Shown: positions 24,204-37,000 of the stretch, piece by piece
Layout: the number at the start of each line of letters is the position of its first letter
Position numbering within the stretch: position 1 is the stretch's first letter
Source of the DNA: Dioscorea cayenensis subsp. rotundata
Taxonomy: Eukaryota > Streptophyta > Magnoliopsida > Dioscoreales > Dioscoreaceae
Assembly (NCBI RefSeq): GCF_009730915.1
Contig: NC_052489.1
Coordinates: forward strand, 30,435,916-30,499,915
Length of the DNA stretch: 64,000 nt
Reading direction: 5' to 3'
Notes under the pieces: generated by a model
Databases searched by the model: none
What the model saw: only the letters and a program-made list of their open reading frames with translations
What the model was told of the DNA's origin: nothing
Made by a program: the position numbers and the translations under genes

Positions 24204-27200
24204 ATGGACGAATTCCCCGGCCTTCTTGCCCGTGATTTCGGGCTCCGTCCTCAGGGCAAGGGTGCACCCATGGCCCCTCTTGCCGGATCCGCCCGATCCA
24301 ACCAAGGCCCCGCCTTCGACGATGTATTTGGTGGCCCTCCGCGGTTCTCACAGCCCCGATCTCCACCTTCGTCCTTTGACTCTCTATTCCCTGGTCTCAA
24401 AGACCCACCGCCCGCCTCCAAATCCTCGTCTCTGCCCGTCTATGATAAGCCTGTTTACGATGATGATATCTTCGATGGAGTTCCTGGGGTTAGGAGCTCG
24501 GCATCGGGGAAGTTTGACGATGTGTTTGCTTCGATGGGGTCGCACGAAGCGTCGGCGCCGCCGATGGGGGATTTTTTGGAAAGTCTTGGGCGGCCGCCGG
24601 CCGAATCAAAGGGTTCGGGGAGTGGGAGAATCGGTGATGAGAAGGAGGATTTGACGGGTTTCGATGAGCTGATCCCTGGGTTTGGAGGCAGCTCCGTTCC
24701 ACGGAAGAGGTACATCTCGGATCCACTGGTTGTATTTATTGATCTTAGTGTCTGCATTCTTTGTGTGTTTGTATGTCAACAAGTTTTGGGATTCAAATCT
24801 TGCAATATGCTTGCTTTCACAATGCTGCATAGAAAATGAGGCTCTTTTCTGTAATTGTCTTACTATTTATGCTGAATTAGCTTGTCATATCAATTCACAC
24901 TCCGGACCATTTGGGGACATAGAAGTGGAAAAGATTGAAGGACCTACTGCTTTGTTATTTACCATTGGTGAGCTAGGTAGGAATTGACTATTTGATGTTT
25001 GTCTATCTTCATGGAGTCAATAGCTTATTTGCCATTTTTCCTTTCACTCCTGGAGTAAACAAGATAGAACTAGGACAAAGGGAACCCTGCGGGGAGAACT
25101 TCTTGTTGAGCGTATTTCTCTTAATCTTAAAAGTTTGTGGAATTGAGAATGGTGCAAGAACCTAGATGTTATTGCAAAAATTGCAAGGCAGGAGTAAAAT
25201 GATCATTAAGCTGTAAGCTGCAGGGAACACATTTATGACCTTTCTTTCCATTTTCTTTAATTAGATGCTCCATTGCTAAGCGCATGTCATTAAATATTTT
25301 TTAATGCAATATGTTTTAAAAAGCAAGTACAATTTTATGGGAAGCTTCTTATATGTCCATCTCCGATTTTACAATCAAGCAGCTTGTTGCTTGCCATGAT
25401 CATGGCACACATCTGGTCCTGTGTCTCTATTCCAGAGTCCAGACATGTTGAATCACTTCAGATTCTCAAATCGCTGGATCTAGATAAAAGTAATTTTTGA
25501 TTAACCTTTATTTTGCCATCATGTGTAAGTGGGAGAATTTGGGTTTTTCTATTCTATGTGTCATTTGATGACAATTGCCAATAATTTGCAAACACAACTT
25601 GCCTGTATGATTTCACTTGTGCTTGCCATATGCAGGGCAAAGGTACAGAAGTGGTAATGACATCTGGTGGTTCAAGAATTTTTGATTTATTTGAACTGAT
25701 TAAATCAATTAGTTTTCTCATTATAAGAATTTGTATTAACCCATTTTGTTATCACTTCTAAATTGACTATTCATAGTGGATGCATTTAGAGCGAAAATCC
25801 TTGAGTGGCTGTTCTTGTTGTGATCTATTTTTGTTGTGAAATATCTATTTTTGTTTTTTTTCCCTGAGTGCAAAAAAGTGAATTTTTACAGGGAGTCTCC
25901 AGAGGCTAGCTTTCGATCATCATCAGTTCCAGCATCAAAGTCAGCCACCAATGTAGCAGATGATCCCTTTGTCATCTTGGAAACATCTACATCAGCAAAT
26001 CCATCCCCTGGGTTGTTCTCTGATCCGCTGGAGCAGATTAGCAGCCATACCAGCTACGGAAGCTCAAAGATCAATGATTCTTCTGTCAGTGGGGGGCTAT
26101 TTGATGATTTAGGTGCTTTTAGTGGGGTTAACAAATCAATTCCACCATTTACATCAGGAAATAATGAACATGGTAAGGATGAGAGTGTGCTGAAGCATGG
26201 CCAGAACAAAGGCCATAATGATCCTTTTGCTGATTTAGAACCGCAGGATCATTTTTCCAGTGAGATGATGGGGAATACGATGCCTAAAATGAGTACAACT
26301 GATGGCTATCAGGAGCAAAATCACAAATTGTCTGAGAAGCGTAGCACATCGCCCGATCCTTTTGAAGATCTTAGCAGAAGTGGTTTTCAAAGTTCAGATT
26401 CTAATGCTAGATCATATGAACAAAATGCTAAAGTGGATCCATCTCCAACATTTGATGAAACTTTGGAAGCAGCGGAAGATGTATGGCTCACGGTTTCTGA
26501 AATCCCTCTCTTCACCCAACCTACAAGTGCTCCACCTCCATCAAGATCACCACCTTCATTAGTTATTAAACAGGGACCTTCAGGTAAAACAGACCGAAGT
26601 GTAAATTCTAAAAGAAAAGATGACAAATCATCTAGCCAGTTCAGTCCAAGATTCGAGGACTCTATCAAGAATTCTAGGGCATCAACTATAGAGGAACTTG
26701 AAGATTTTGTTATGGGTAAGCCACAAACATATCCCACCGATCGGGCAGAAGTTCTTTATGGTGAAGATGATTTTGATAGAAATTCAGTTGCAGCAGCATC
26801 TGCAGCTGCTATGAAGGAGGCTATGGATAAAGCTGAAGCTAGATTTAAACATGCCAAGGAAGTAAGAGAAAGAGAACGAGATGCAAGATCCTCTAGAAGC
26901 AAAGAGACTGCACAGCAAGAAAGAGATGGCAGACCAATATTGGATCCCTGGGATTTAGGCCAAGAGAAACAAGAAAGATTAAATAGTGAAAGAGAACAGA
27001 GGGAGAGAGAAGAGAAAGAGAAGGAGGAAAGGAGATTAGAAAAGGAGAGGGAACTGGGACTTGAAAGGGAAAGAGAGAAGGCTAGACAAGCTGTAGAGAG
27101 GGCTACTAGAGAGGCACGAGAAAGAGCTGCTGCTGAAGCTCGTTCGAAAGCTGAGAGAGCTGCTGTTGAGAAGGCCAATGCTGAAGCTCGTCAGCGTGCA

Positions 27201-29673
27201 GAGCGAGCTGCGGTTCAGAGAGCGGCAAATGAAGCACGTGAAAGAGCTGCAGCTGAGGCAAGACAAAAAGCTGAAAAGGTTGCTGCAGAAGCTAGAGAGC
27301 GGGCTGCAGCAGAAGCAAGGATTAGAGCGGAAAGAGCTGCAGTTGAGAAAGTGACCGCTGAAGCTCGTGAAAGGGCTGCTGCTGAAGCCAGGGAAAAAGA
27401 AGCACGGGAAAGGGCTGCTGTTGAGAGAGCTGCAGGAGAAGCAAGGCTTAGAGCTGAAAGAGCTGCGGTTGAGAGGGCTGCTGCAGAAGCTCGAGAAAGG
27501 GCTGCTGCCCAAGCACGAGAAAGAGCTGCTGCTGAAGCTCGTCAAAAGCAGCAGAAAAATGATAATGATCTTGAGTCATTCTTCAATATGGGTGCTCGAG
27601 CTAACAGTGCTCCGAAACAAAGAGCCATGCCCTCGGTAGGGACCTATCTATTTGCCACATTATTCATCTTGCAACAATTCTACCAACCACCTCATGACAA
27701 ATTTATTTTCAGGAAAATTTCTTCGATGGTCAAGTACCAAGGAAGGCGGTCCCTGATACGGCTCCGAGGTCATCTTCTACTTCATCCACCATTAGAAAGG
27801 CATCATCAGCAACCAATATTGTTGATGACCTGAGTTCTATTTTTGGAGGTGATAAATATATTGATGAATGATGTTTTTTAGTATTAGAAAATATAACCTA
27901 ATTTTGTTTTACAATGAATACACATTCCTGATGAAGTTAGCTTTGCTTCATGTGTGATAAAGCTGCTCCATCATCTGGAGAATTTCAAGATGTTGAGGGG
28001 GAGACCGAAGAAAGGAGGAGGGCCAGATTTGAACGACATCAGAGGACACTTGAGCGCGCGGTATTAACATGCTTTCTCATTTTGTTGTGCAAACTAACAC
28101 ATGGAAATGATGCATGCTCACTTTTATATCACTAGAACACCAGTGGCTCCATTTTTTCCACTACCCATCCTTATAACATGGCTGTTCTGACAATTTTTTG
28201 TCAGGCAAAAGCCCTGGCCGAGAAGAATGAGCGTGACATGCAAACCAAGAGGGATCAGGAAGAAAGACATGTAAGTCTTAAATCCCGATAATTGTTAATT
28301 TTCACAATCATTTCCACCGATTACATGATACATCACCTGATTGTTAAATTTGGACAAGGTGGAACAATGTCATATCATTACTTCTGTCAAACTAGTTGAC
28401 TTGTATGTGAACAGTATACTGTTACTCATATTTTAGCTCATTCAAATTTATTTAATAAATGAGATGAACTTATACTATGCAAAATGCTTGCTTGAGTTCA
28501 GCTCATTTTATGTGTATTACAGCTTTAAACATTGATTGCAATTTCCGCTCTGGAAAGTTTTTCTGGCTTCAAATTCTCTCTGAGTCTTCTGTTTTGCTAA
28601 TTTCAGAGAATTGCCGAGACACTGGATACTGAGATAAAGCGCTGGGCTGCTGGGAAAGAAGGCAACTTGCGTGCATTATTGTCAACATTGCAATATGTGC
28701 GTCAGAATTTTTACTTTTACTTGAAATGTGGGCTATGCCTTTTAGGTTACTTACTAATAAATTATTTTTCTTTGTTATTTATCTTCCTCCATTTTGGCTT
28801 TGCTTCTGAATCCTGCTTGCTTTCTTGTTACTATCTTAAGACTACTTAATCATGCCTCTAACTCTTCATAATATGATTAACACAATAAACTTAGTACCAG
28901 TGATTTACATTATGTGTTTTCATTTGTTTGAACAATTATTTAAGTTGACCTGATCTGCACATTCACCAGCACTTCCTGCAGGGTGCCTTAAATATTGTTT
29001 ATCAAACAATGACTCAGTGTTGCTCAGATACCGCAATCTGTCTTTGACATAGAGATTTCAGAAAGGCTTAATCAAACACTTTTAAGCATAGATACATATC
29101 TGCTCAAGCAGGCATAAATTTCTCATTAACTTTATCACCAAATTGTCTTCTCGCCTTTTTTTTTTTTTAAATATTTTTTTACATCACAGTTCTGTTTTGG
29201 AATATTCAGTTATAAAATGGGAACTGAGTTTCACCTGTCAATTACTGAGTGATGCCATTTGTTTTGTGAATTGCAATCAGGTGCTTTGGCCTGAGTGTGG
29301 CTGGCAGCCTGTTTCTTTGACTGATCTCATTACTGGTGCCTCGGTTAAAAAAGTATATAGGAAAGCAACCTTATGCATCCATCCAGACAAGGTGCAACAG
29401 AAGGGCGCAAACCTCCAACAGAAGTATATTGCAGAGAAGGTGTTTGATCTCCTCAAGGTATTATTCCTTCTCCTTAATCCAAATTACATTTTCTCTGTAC
29501 CCTCTATTAGATGTTTTCTCTACAACATGAATCTGTTAAAGCTTAGTGTGGTTGTTGTTCTAGTGGAAGAGCATTGTTTTTATAATCTATGATTGTTATC
29601 AATAATAATGTTATAATTTTTATTGCTAAAACAGGAAGCTTGGAACAAGTTAAATTCTGAGGAGTTATTCTAA
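24204..29673 (+). CDS. Auxilin-related J-domain protein (clathrin uncoating)
   Basis: Eight exons join in frame (24204-24709, 25892-27635, 27713-27848, 27963-28060, 28205-28270, 28607-28696, 29281-29457, 29635-29673) to 951 residues, close to the Arabidopsis AUXILIN-RELATED 1/2 proteins. The N-terminus [19 protein letters not shown] and several DDVFGGP/DPFxDL-like acidic motifs are typical. A long charged helix (about 478-722) is made of Glu/Ala/Arg repeats ([11 protein letters not shown]). The C-terminal J domain keeps the HPD tripeptide at 914-916 (CIHPDK) that stimulates Hsc70. Auxilins recruit Hsc70 to strip clathrin from vesicles. The acceptor of exon 4 (GATAAAG) is pyrimidine-poor but the only in-frame choice. 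Upstream is the hAT element; downstream is the RING pseudogene. Confidence 0.9.
27100..27550 (+). repeat. In-frame degenerate repeat coding the auxilin coiled coil
   Basis: Units such as GAAGCTCGTGAAAGGGCTGC and GCTGCTGCTGAAGC recur throughout and encode [11 protein letters not shown]-like blocks. The repeats are in frame and of mixed length. A/R/E blocks like this form long single helices or coiled coils and tend to vary in copy number. Confidence 0.75.
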
Positions 29674-30160
29674 GCTCCTATCCAATTGAAATATTTGCAG
29701 TAGTACTTTAAGAGTTCAGGTTTTCAGATATCTTCTTGGAGTTCAAATTTGTTGATTTTCATGGTCTGCTTTGGATTGCATGGCCTTTGGGATGAATACC
29801 GACTTAAATTTCCAACAATTTAGCAGCCAAGCCTTCTCATTATTTCTTCTTTCTTCTCCCCTGTTTTGTCTGTATTTCTATTTGTGTTTGATCATTCAAT
29901 GTTGCTTCTTTGTAAGCTATCCAAAACATTACATAGAAATGTATTCTCTGATCATAATCACGGACATTGTATTGATGTAGAGTTGTTGAAGCTTTCTCTG
30001 TTATTTTATTATTATAATCTTATGGCTCTCTGTCTTTTGTGCTTTTACTTTTAGTGGTGGTGGTATGCTAAAAAAACATTTGATTGAAAAAAGTAATGAT
30101 TATTATTATTATCATTATTATCATAATGAAATTTACTTTTTTAAAAAAAAAGAAAAGTAA
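29674..30160. other. Spacer after the auxilin-like gene
   Basis: 3' flank of the auxilin-like gene followed by AT-rich DNA with ATT runs at about 30,090-30,120. No gene seen. Similarity to the region upstream of the RING gene (about 46,860) begins near 30,160. Confidence 0.5.
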
Positions 30161-31598
30161 ACAAGGGCAAAAGAATGTGGGTCCGCTGGAGATGATGACA
30201 TGTCATTAAAAAAAGGAAATTAAAAAGACCGGGATTTTAAATGAGGAGGCCACCACCAAGGACATTGTCTATGGCCAAGCTACGTTGCTGCCATGAATTC
30301 CATTTCGGTTGGTGGAATCCTACTCTGGATTCTTTTTCTTGCTTTTAATTTTGCTAAGAATTCATGTCCAGTCACCCATCTCTCTTGTGGTATCTTGGAT
30401 GATTTTTGATTAGATGCGGCTTGCTTTTGGTCATTCATACTCTTGTTTTTAATTTTGCTTAAAATTCAAGAATGAGATGCTTGAGCTTCTTTTGATTGCT
30501 GATTAATGTTCCAATGTTTATTTATTTTATTTATTTTAAAAAAAAGGGAGTGATTTGAAGTACCGATTTAAAATACCGTACAAGACGAGTCAAGATCTAG
30601 TAGAGGAGACAAAAGTTTTCTGTTGGTCTTAACGTTGGTATAAGAAAGATTAACGTGCCAATTAATTTCTTCTCTCATTTGATAAATTGATAGTCTGGGC
30701 ACAACACAAGATGAGTCAATTCCTTCCTGTGAATGCATTGATTATAGTTTGACACACCAAAACAGAGAGAACTGGTCTTGTATCTGAAGAAGAAGAAGAA
30801 AGAAGAAGAAAAATCATGGCTTTATCTTTGTTATTCTTCTGTTCATTATCATCTTTTTTTAGTTGTGCTTGTGACTGAAAATGGCTTTTTATGTAATTTG
30901 ATTGTCAATACTTTGTGATTGGTATGTATTTTTGGGCATTTTATAAGTGCCTTGCCTTCATCTTAGTACCAATTCAGCAATCTCAGTCATTCCTGCTAAT
31001 GTAATATGTTTTGCAGAGCTTTCAGATTGCATTTGTTCAATATCTGATTATAATGGAAAAAAGGGATGCCCAAACTACTACGCAGACATTGAGAAAAATG
31101 TTTGTTTACTGCCAATTTACCAATCACTTGGGACAAGACAAATTTGTGGCAGTTCGAAGCCAGCGAACAGGACGGATGTAGGTTACTGTACAATCCATTG
31201 ACAATTTTTACGTGGTGGAGACCAGACCATAACTTCAACATGAATCCATTAATTTGTCTGGTCCACATCAACATCTCTTGGCTGGATTTTATCTCCGATT
31301 CATGCTTTGTCTGATATTCACAATTAATTAATTATTTAATTATTTTTTTAACACCTGAATATTAAAATAAATAACTGCAGGTATTACTCACTCCAGTGAT
31401 TAAAACATTTATTTTCATCCAACTGGTCAAAAATTTTATTCTTACCCAACGCATAACAAGCAAATTAAATCTCATGTACATATATAGCATGAGATTTTTC
31501 ATATACAGAATGAGAATATATGATATATATATATTATATTTGAGCTGGTTTTGGGTAAATATTATTAATTCATAGTGATTTATTTATTTTATTAAAAT

Positions 31599-31625
31599 AA
31601 TAAATAAATAAATAAATAAATAAAA
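31599..31625. repeat. AAAT microsatellite
   Basis: About six AAAT/AATA units inside the AT-rich part of the RING pseudogene. No counterpart at the matching place in the second unit. Confidence 0.7.
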
Positions 31626-32639
31626 TGGGTAAGGTGAAGTGGTATAGAAAGTCTTGTCACTGTTTTGACTAGGGTTTCTAGAAACAATTGCCAGTTGTTA
31701 GCCAATCTGAATATTTCTTTTCAATATTTCTATGCTGATGTGGCACAATTCGTTGTCATTCACGTGCCCCCAGCGTGGCCGTGCAGTACTTACACTTATT
31801 TGCTTCTTTTTTATTAATTAGTGCAGGGAAATATAATTAAGTGGTTGTCATCTTGCTTAATCCACCACTAACTAATTGTGCCGTAAGGAAATTTAGTTCA
31901 CTTTTAGATTATTCCTGAGGTGTGAACTAAGTAGTCATATAAGTCCACCAATTATTGTGCCATACGGACATTTCTTTATTTAGATTATTATTCAGAGTGG
32001 TGTTTGATTGAAAATAATATTAGACTATTCTTGAGATGTGAGCAAAATAGTTTTAAATTATATCATTTAGTTGTTTAGCATAAGAATAATTATTATAACT
32101 TAACTAATATTATTAAAAATATGATTATTTTTTGAAAAAGTGACAATCTCACGTTCCAGAACGTGGTTTTTTTTTTTTTTCTTGTTATACATTTTAAATT
32201 GAATATAATTCTCAAAAAATTAGTTTTAAAAATAATGAGTTTTCAAATATTTAAAATTCGAAGTAGTTTTTAATAATAATTATTTATTTCCAAAAAAAAA
32301 ATTAATTATTTAAAATTCATACATTAATAAAGATGAAATATTTTAATATTAAAATTATTTAATATTAATAAATATTTATCATCAAACAACTTTTATATTT
32401 ACATCACTAAATAATATAACTTTTAATCTATTTATCATAAAATAATCATATAATAATACTATATTCTAAGTTAAATATTGTCATTTCAACCAAACAACAT
32501 TATTAATTTATATTCTAACTAAAATATTGTCTTATTAACCAATCAAACAAACAAAAATTATTAGACATATCTCCATCAATATGATCTTAAAATTATTTAA
32601 CCGGTGATCTAAAATTCCATGCTGTCCCATAATATATTG

Positions 32640-32967
32640 GGTTAAAATATCAAAATGATCCCTCTATTTTACGTTTTTCACCATTTTAGTCCCTCTAATA
32701 AAAAATCCGCCTTTGGTTCTCGTATTTTTCACATTTTTATCTTTTTGGTCCCTCTAATTGACGGATCTGTCATTTTGGTCCTTTCAGTTAATGAATTAGA
32801 GCAACCAAAAAAGATGACAATGTGTAAATACAAGGACCAATAGAACGGATTTTACAACTAAAAAACGAAAATGTATAAATACAAAGATCATAAGAACTGA
32901 TTTTTTATTAGAGGGACTAGAAGGACGAAATACGAAAAATAAAAAGATTATTTTGATATTTACACCT
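32640..32967. mobile_element. Foldback MITE with long inverted repeats and ~9-bp target duplication
   Basis: The two ends are inverted copies over about 60 bases. The left has AATATCAAAATGATCCCTCT and TTAGTCCCTCTAATAAAAAAT. The right carries the reverse complement with changes, ending GATTATTTTGATATTTACACC. Flanking 9-base repeats AATATATTG (32631-32639) and AATTTATTG (32968-32976) match at 8 of 9. The size and 9-base duplication fit a Mutator-type MITE. It sits within an intron of the RING pseudogene. Confidence 0.65.
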
Positions 32968-33444
32968 AATTTATTGCTATATAACTTCTATTAACTATTC
33001 CATTTGCCTAATTTCATTTTTTTTTTCACCTCATAATAATTGTGCTGCGCTTCTTTGTCTGTACTTTTTTACCTCAAATTTTATGTTGGTATAGTTGTTT
33101 GGATGCATTTAAACTCATTATTATACGTCTTTCGTACTACAGTAAACCATCTGAGTTGGATACAATTGCTCGCTTTTAATATAACTATTCTGCACTCTCC
33201 TGTCCTGTGTATGCCAATAAAGTCCATATTTCTAGGGAACACCCCACTGCAAAAAGTTTTTTTTTTTTAAATTTTTTTTCTTAAGCTTTAATTATTAAAC
33301 GAATAATAGCGGTCAAAATTGTCCTACAGAAAGAAATCATCACCGCGGGCAGAATGTGACGTGCTTTCCATCACAATTATTAGTATTTCCTAATTTAATA
33401 ATAAGAATGTGTATTTATTTATTTCTCATACTCATAAATAATAG

Positions 33445-33827
33445 GGAGAATTGGTTATAAATCCCTCAAAATTGTCTCATACTCATATATACCCTTGAAA
33501 AATATAAGTAATTACAGATATACCCTTACTGTTAGATTTCGGTAATCAAACTTGATTAACTATGGTTATAACTTAAATTAAAATAAAAAAAAGGTCCAAA
33601 ATAATTTTTGTACAACTTAAATTTTTTTTTTCAAGGGTATATATGGAATGGTATAATGGTAATTTTATATATATTGTTTGTTAATAGATGGTTTTTCAAC
33701 TAATTTGAACCCCAAGTATATATACGCAATTATGTATATTATTCAAGAGTATATATACAATTAATTTTTATTCAGGGGCAAATATATAATTTCAAAATTT
33801 TTTAAGGGTACACCTGCAAAAGCCCCT
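33445..33827. mobile_element. MITE in the ABCC copy 2 upstream region
   Basis: Comparison with the upstream region of ABCC copy 1 shows a 383-base insertion. It is bracketed by AAATAATAG (33436-33444) and AAATGATAC (33828-33836), a 9-base duplication with 7 matches. The ends are weakly inverted: AGGGAGAATTGG against AGGGGCTTTTGC on the other strand, and both have CATACCCTTG/TGTACCCTT-like phrases inside. It is probably a Mutator-type MITE. It ends about 200 bases before the ABCC start codon. Confidence 0.6.
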
Positions 33828-34027
33828 AAATGATACCCCTCCGTCCACTTTTTTCCATGCAAAAAAATCTTGCCCACTTTTTTTTTTTTTTTAATAAAAA
33901 AAAAAATTTTATAAATATGTTACTAATATATATATAAAGATATATTTATAAAATTAAAGTTATAGGACGCTTGTCTCTTGAGTCTTGAGAGACGTAGGAG
34001 TAAAGGAAACAGGATCAGCAGATAGGG

Positions 34028-37000
34028 ATGAGCTTATCCACTGCGTCGCCGCCATGGATGACCTCCCTCTCATGCTCTCCATCTCAACCAGCTTCCACTA
34101 TCCTCCAATGGCTAAGCTTTGTTTTCCTATCGCCATGCCCGCAGCGGATGCTCTTCTCCATCGTCGATGGGCTGTTCCTCCTCGTGCTTTTCGTTTTCGC
34201 GATCCAGAAGCTCATCGTAAGGTTCCGGCGGCGAAGTGGGACGCTGGAGGAGGAGGAGGAGGAGAAGAAGCCGTTGCTGATCAAGGCGCAGCAGCGGCAA
34301 CAGCAACCGATTTTGACCACGATCCGGTTTAAGATCGGGTTGGTCGTCGTTGCGATCCTTGCCTTCGCGTATGGCGTTCTCCTGGTCGTCGTCTTCGTGC
34401 GTGGCTCTGAGAGTGGATGGTTCCTCATCGAGTCCCTCTTCCATGTTCTCCAGTTCCTCTCTTATCTCTCCTCCGTCGCCGTCGTCGCTCATGAGAAACG
34501 ATTCCGAGCGGCCGTGCACCCGCTCACTCTCAGGCTGTACTGGGTGGCGAGTTTCATCCTCGTTGTCCTCTTCTCAATCTCATCGATCTTCCGACTCGCC
34601 GGCGGGAACCCGATCCAACCGGATGACTACATATCTCTAGGTATCCTCCCCTTCTCTCTAGTCCTCCTCGTGCTTGCCGTCAACGGAGACTCTGGGGTGG
34701 TGGTGGTGGTGGAGGTCAACGTCAACTCCGGCAGGGCGAGTGAACCAGATAGTTTGATCACCGGCTACACCAGCGCATCGATCATCTCCCTGGCGACGTG
34801 GAGTTGGATGAACCCACTCCTTGCCAAAGGCTACAAATCCCCTCTGAAAATCGACGACGTGCCATGGCTCGCAGCGGAGCACAGGGCCGAGAAGCTCTAC
34901 GAGCTTTTCCAAAGCAACTGGCCGCGTCCGGCGAGCCGTGAGAACCACCCAGTTCGCACCGCTCTCCTCCGCTGCTTCTGGCCCCAACTCCTCTTCACCG
35001 CCTTCCTCTCCATCCTCCGCCTCTGCGTCATGTACGTCGGACCAACCTTAATTCAGAAGTTCGTCGACTTCGCCAGCGGAAAGCGCAGCTCTTTGTTGGA
35101 AGGCTATTACCTCTGTGGCATCCTCCTGGTCGCCAAGTTCTTCGAGGTCCTGTGCTCCCATCAATACAACTTCCAGTGCGCGAAGCTCGGCATGATGATC
35201 CGCTCCACCCTCATCACCAACCTCTACCGTAAAGGTCTACGTCTCTCCTGCTCCGCCCGCCAATCCCACGGTGTCGGCATGATCGTCAACTACATGGCCG
35301 TGGACGCACAGCAACTGTCCGACATGGTGCTCCAACTGCATTACATCTGGCTCATGCCACTGCAAGTCGGCGTCGCTATCGCCCTCCTTTACTTGTACCT
35401 TGGCCCCTCCGTCACCACTGCTCTCGGCGCCATCGCCGCTATCATCATCTTCGTCCTCCTTGGTACTCGCCGGAACAACCGTTTCCAGTTCCTACTCATG
35501 AGCATGCGCGATAAGCGCATGAAAGCCACTAACGAGATGCTCAACTACATGCGCGTCATCAAGTTCCAAGCTTGGGAAAATCACTTCAATCGCCGAATCA
35601 AACAGTTCCGAGAGGGCGAGTTCGGTTGGCTTTCCAAATTCATGTACTCCATTTCCGGCAACATCATCGTCCTCTGGAGCGCTCCAGTCATAATCTCCTC
35701 CCTCGTCTTCGCCACCTGCGTCGCCACCGGGGTTCGCCTCAACGCCGGCCTCGTCTTCACCGCCACCTCCTTCTTCAAGATCCTTCAAGAGCCAATGCGG
35801 AACTTCCCGCAAGCTCTCATCTCTGCCTCTCAAGCCATGGTCTCCCTGGAACGCCTCGACTCCTACATGACCAGCGCCGAGCTTGACGACGCCGCCGTTG
35901 AGCACGTCATTGGCAGCGACGTCGCCATCGAAATCCAAGCCGGTAACTTCTCTTGGGATGATGAGAACCCCACCCCATCTCTCAAAAACCTCAACGTCGA
36001 GATCAAACGTGGCGCCCTCGCCGCCGTCGTCGGCACCGTCGGCTCCGGCAAGTCCTCCTTCCTCTCTTGCATTCTCGGCGAGATGCACAAAATCTCTGGA
36101 AAGGTTGGTATCTTTTCTTTCATTCTTTCATTCTGTTTCCCTTTTTCGTTTTTCGTTTCCCTTTTTTTCCTTCTTTGTTTTCCATTTTGCGTTTCCCAAA
36201 AAGTCGTCGCTTTTGGCTTTTTAACCTCGTCGTGGTCAAGAGGTGGCCTTGTCTTGTCTGGCTCTGCACGTGTCACATTTGCACTAGCTTTTGACGGGGA
36301 TCTGGGCCTCTTCTCACGTGATCATCGGTGCATCGAGCCGTGTGGAATTCTAAAATTTTATCTATTGTGTTATTATTATTATTATTTTTTTTAAAAAAAA
36401 TAATTTATAGTAGATCCATGATGTTGCTGTCGGTCTGACTCTTGCAATGACGAACATTAAATTATTATTTTTTTTTTAAATTTTTATAAAATAAAAAATA
36501 TTCTTATTCATCACACTTGCTTGCAAGCTTTTCTGTAATTCTCTCTCTACAATAAAATAAAAAAATCTATTTATTCTATTTCTATTCATTATTTTTGCCT
36601 CACTTCTTTATTCCTCTCTTTTGTTTTTTCTCTTGCAATGACGAACATTACATTATTATTTTTTTTAAAATTTTATAAAATCAAAAATATTCTTATTCAT
36701 CACACTTGCTTGCAAGCTTTTCTGTAATTCTCTCTCTAAAATAAAATAAAAAAATCTATTTATTCTATTTCTATTCATTATTTTAGCCTCACTTCTTTAT
36801 TCTTCTTTTTTTTTTTCCTCTAATGTTTCTTCCTTTTGTTGTTATTATCCTTTCTCTATTTCGATTTTATTTTTTTGTTTTTTTCCTTTTGGAAGTATTT
36901 CTTTTTTTTTTTTTCCTCATTCATATTCTTCCCCTTTGCTTTTTTATCATATTTTTAATGTATTTAGAAAAGAAGAAGAACGAGTACAAATAGCAGTTCA

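Larger units (their letters stand above)
8870..33255 (+). repeat. Tandem segmental duplication, copy 1
   Basis: This unit carries ABCC, BAH1-like, TCTP, auxilin-like and a truncated RING-H2 copy. It matches the unit at about 33,340-48,800 in gene order, orientation, exon structure and much non-coding sequence. Its left edge is the point upstream of ABCC where similarity begins. Its right edge (about 33,255) falls in what corresponds to an intron of the second RING gene (about 48,795). Boundaries are by eye and accurate to perhaps 50 bases. Confidence 0.8.
30165..33255 (+). pseudogene. RING-H2 pseudogene, 3'-truncated copy of the gene at 47.0 kb
   Basis: Similarity to 46,860-48,795 runs through promoter, exons and introns. 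Exon 1 is reduced to its end (about 30,269-30,310, MAKLRCCHEFHF): the ATG and first CxxC pair are gone and the GH glycine is changed. Exon 2 (about 31,018) reads DCICSISDYNGKKGCPNYY, so a zinc-binding Cys of the last CPxC pair is lost. A counterpart of the third exon lies near 31,830. The region is enlarged by AT-rich DNA and by the element at 32,640-32,967. Similarity stops at the duplication junction, so the last exon never existed here. Confidence 0.75.

Noticed and set aside
26756-27545. Minus-strand Ser/Leu-rich ORFs of 140-169 codons
   Set aside because: Antisense reading of the auxilin Glu/Ala/Arg repeat, which yields Ser/Leu runs without stops.
29771-30054. Overlapping hydrophobic ORFs after the auxilin gene
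   Set aside because: T-rich DNA gives Phe/Leu runs; no counterpart or domain.
30947-31201. 84-codon ORF as a gene
   Set aside because: Corresponds to exon 2 of the RING gene with a lost zinc ligand and no usable exon 1; part of the pseudogene.
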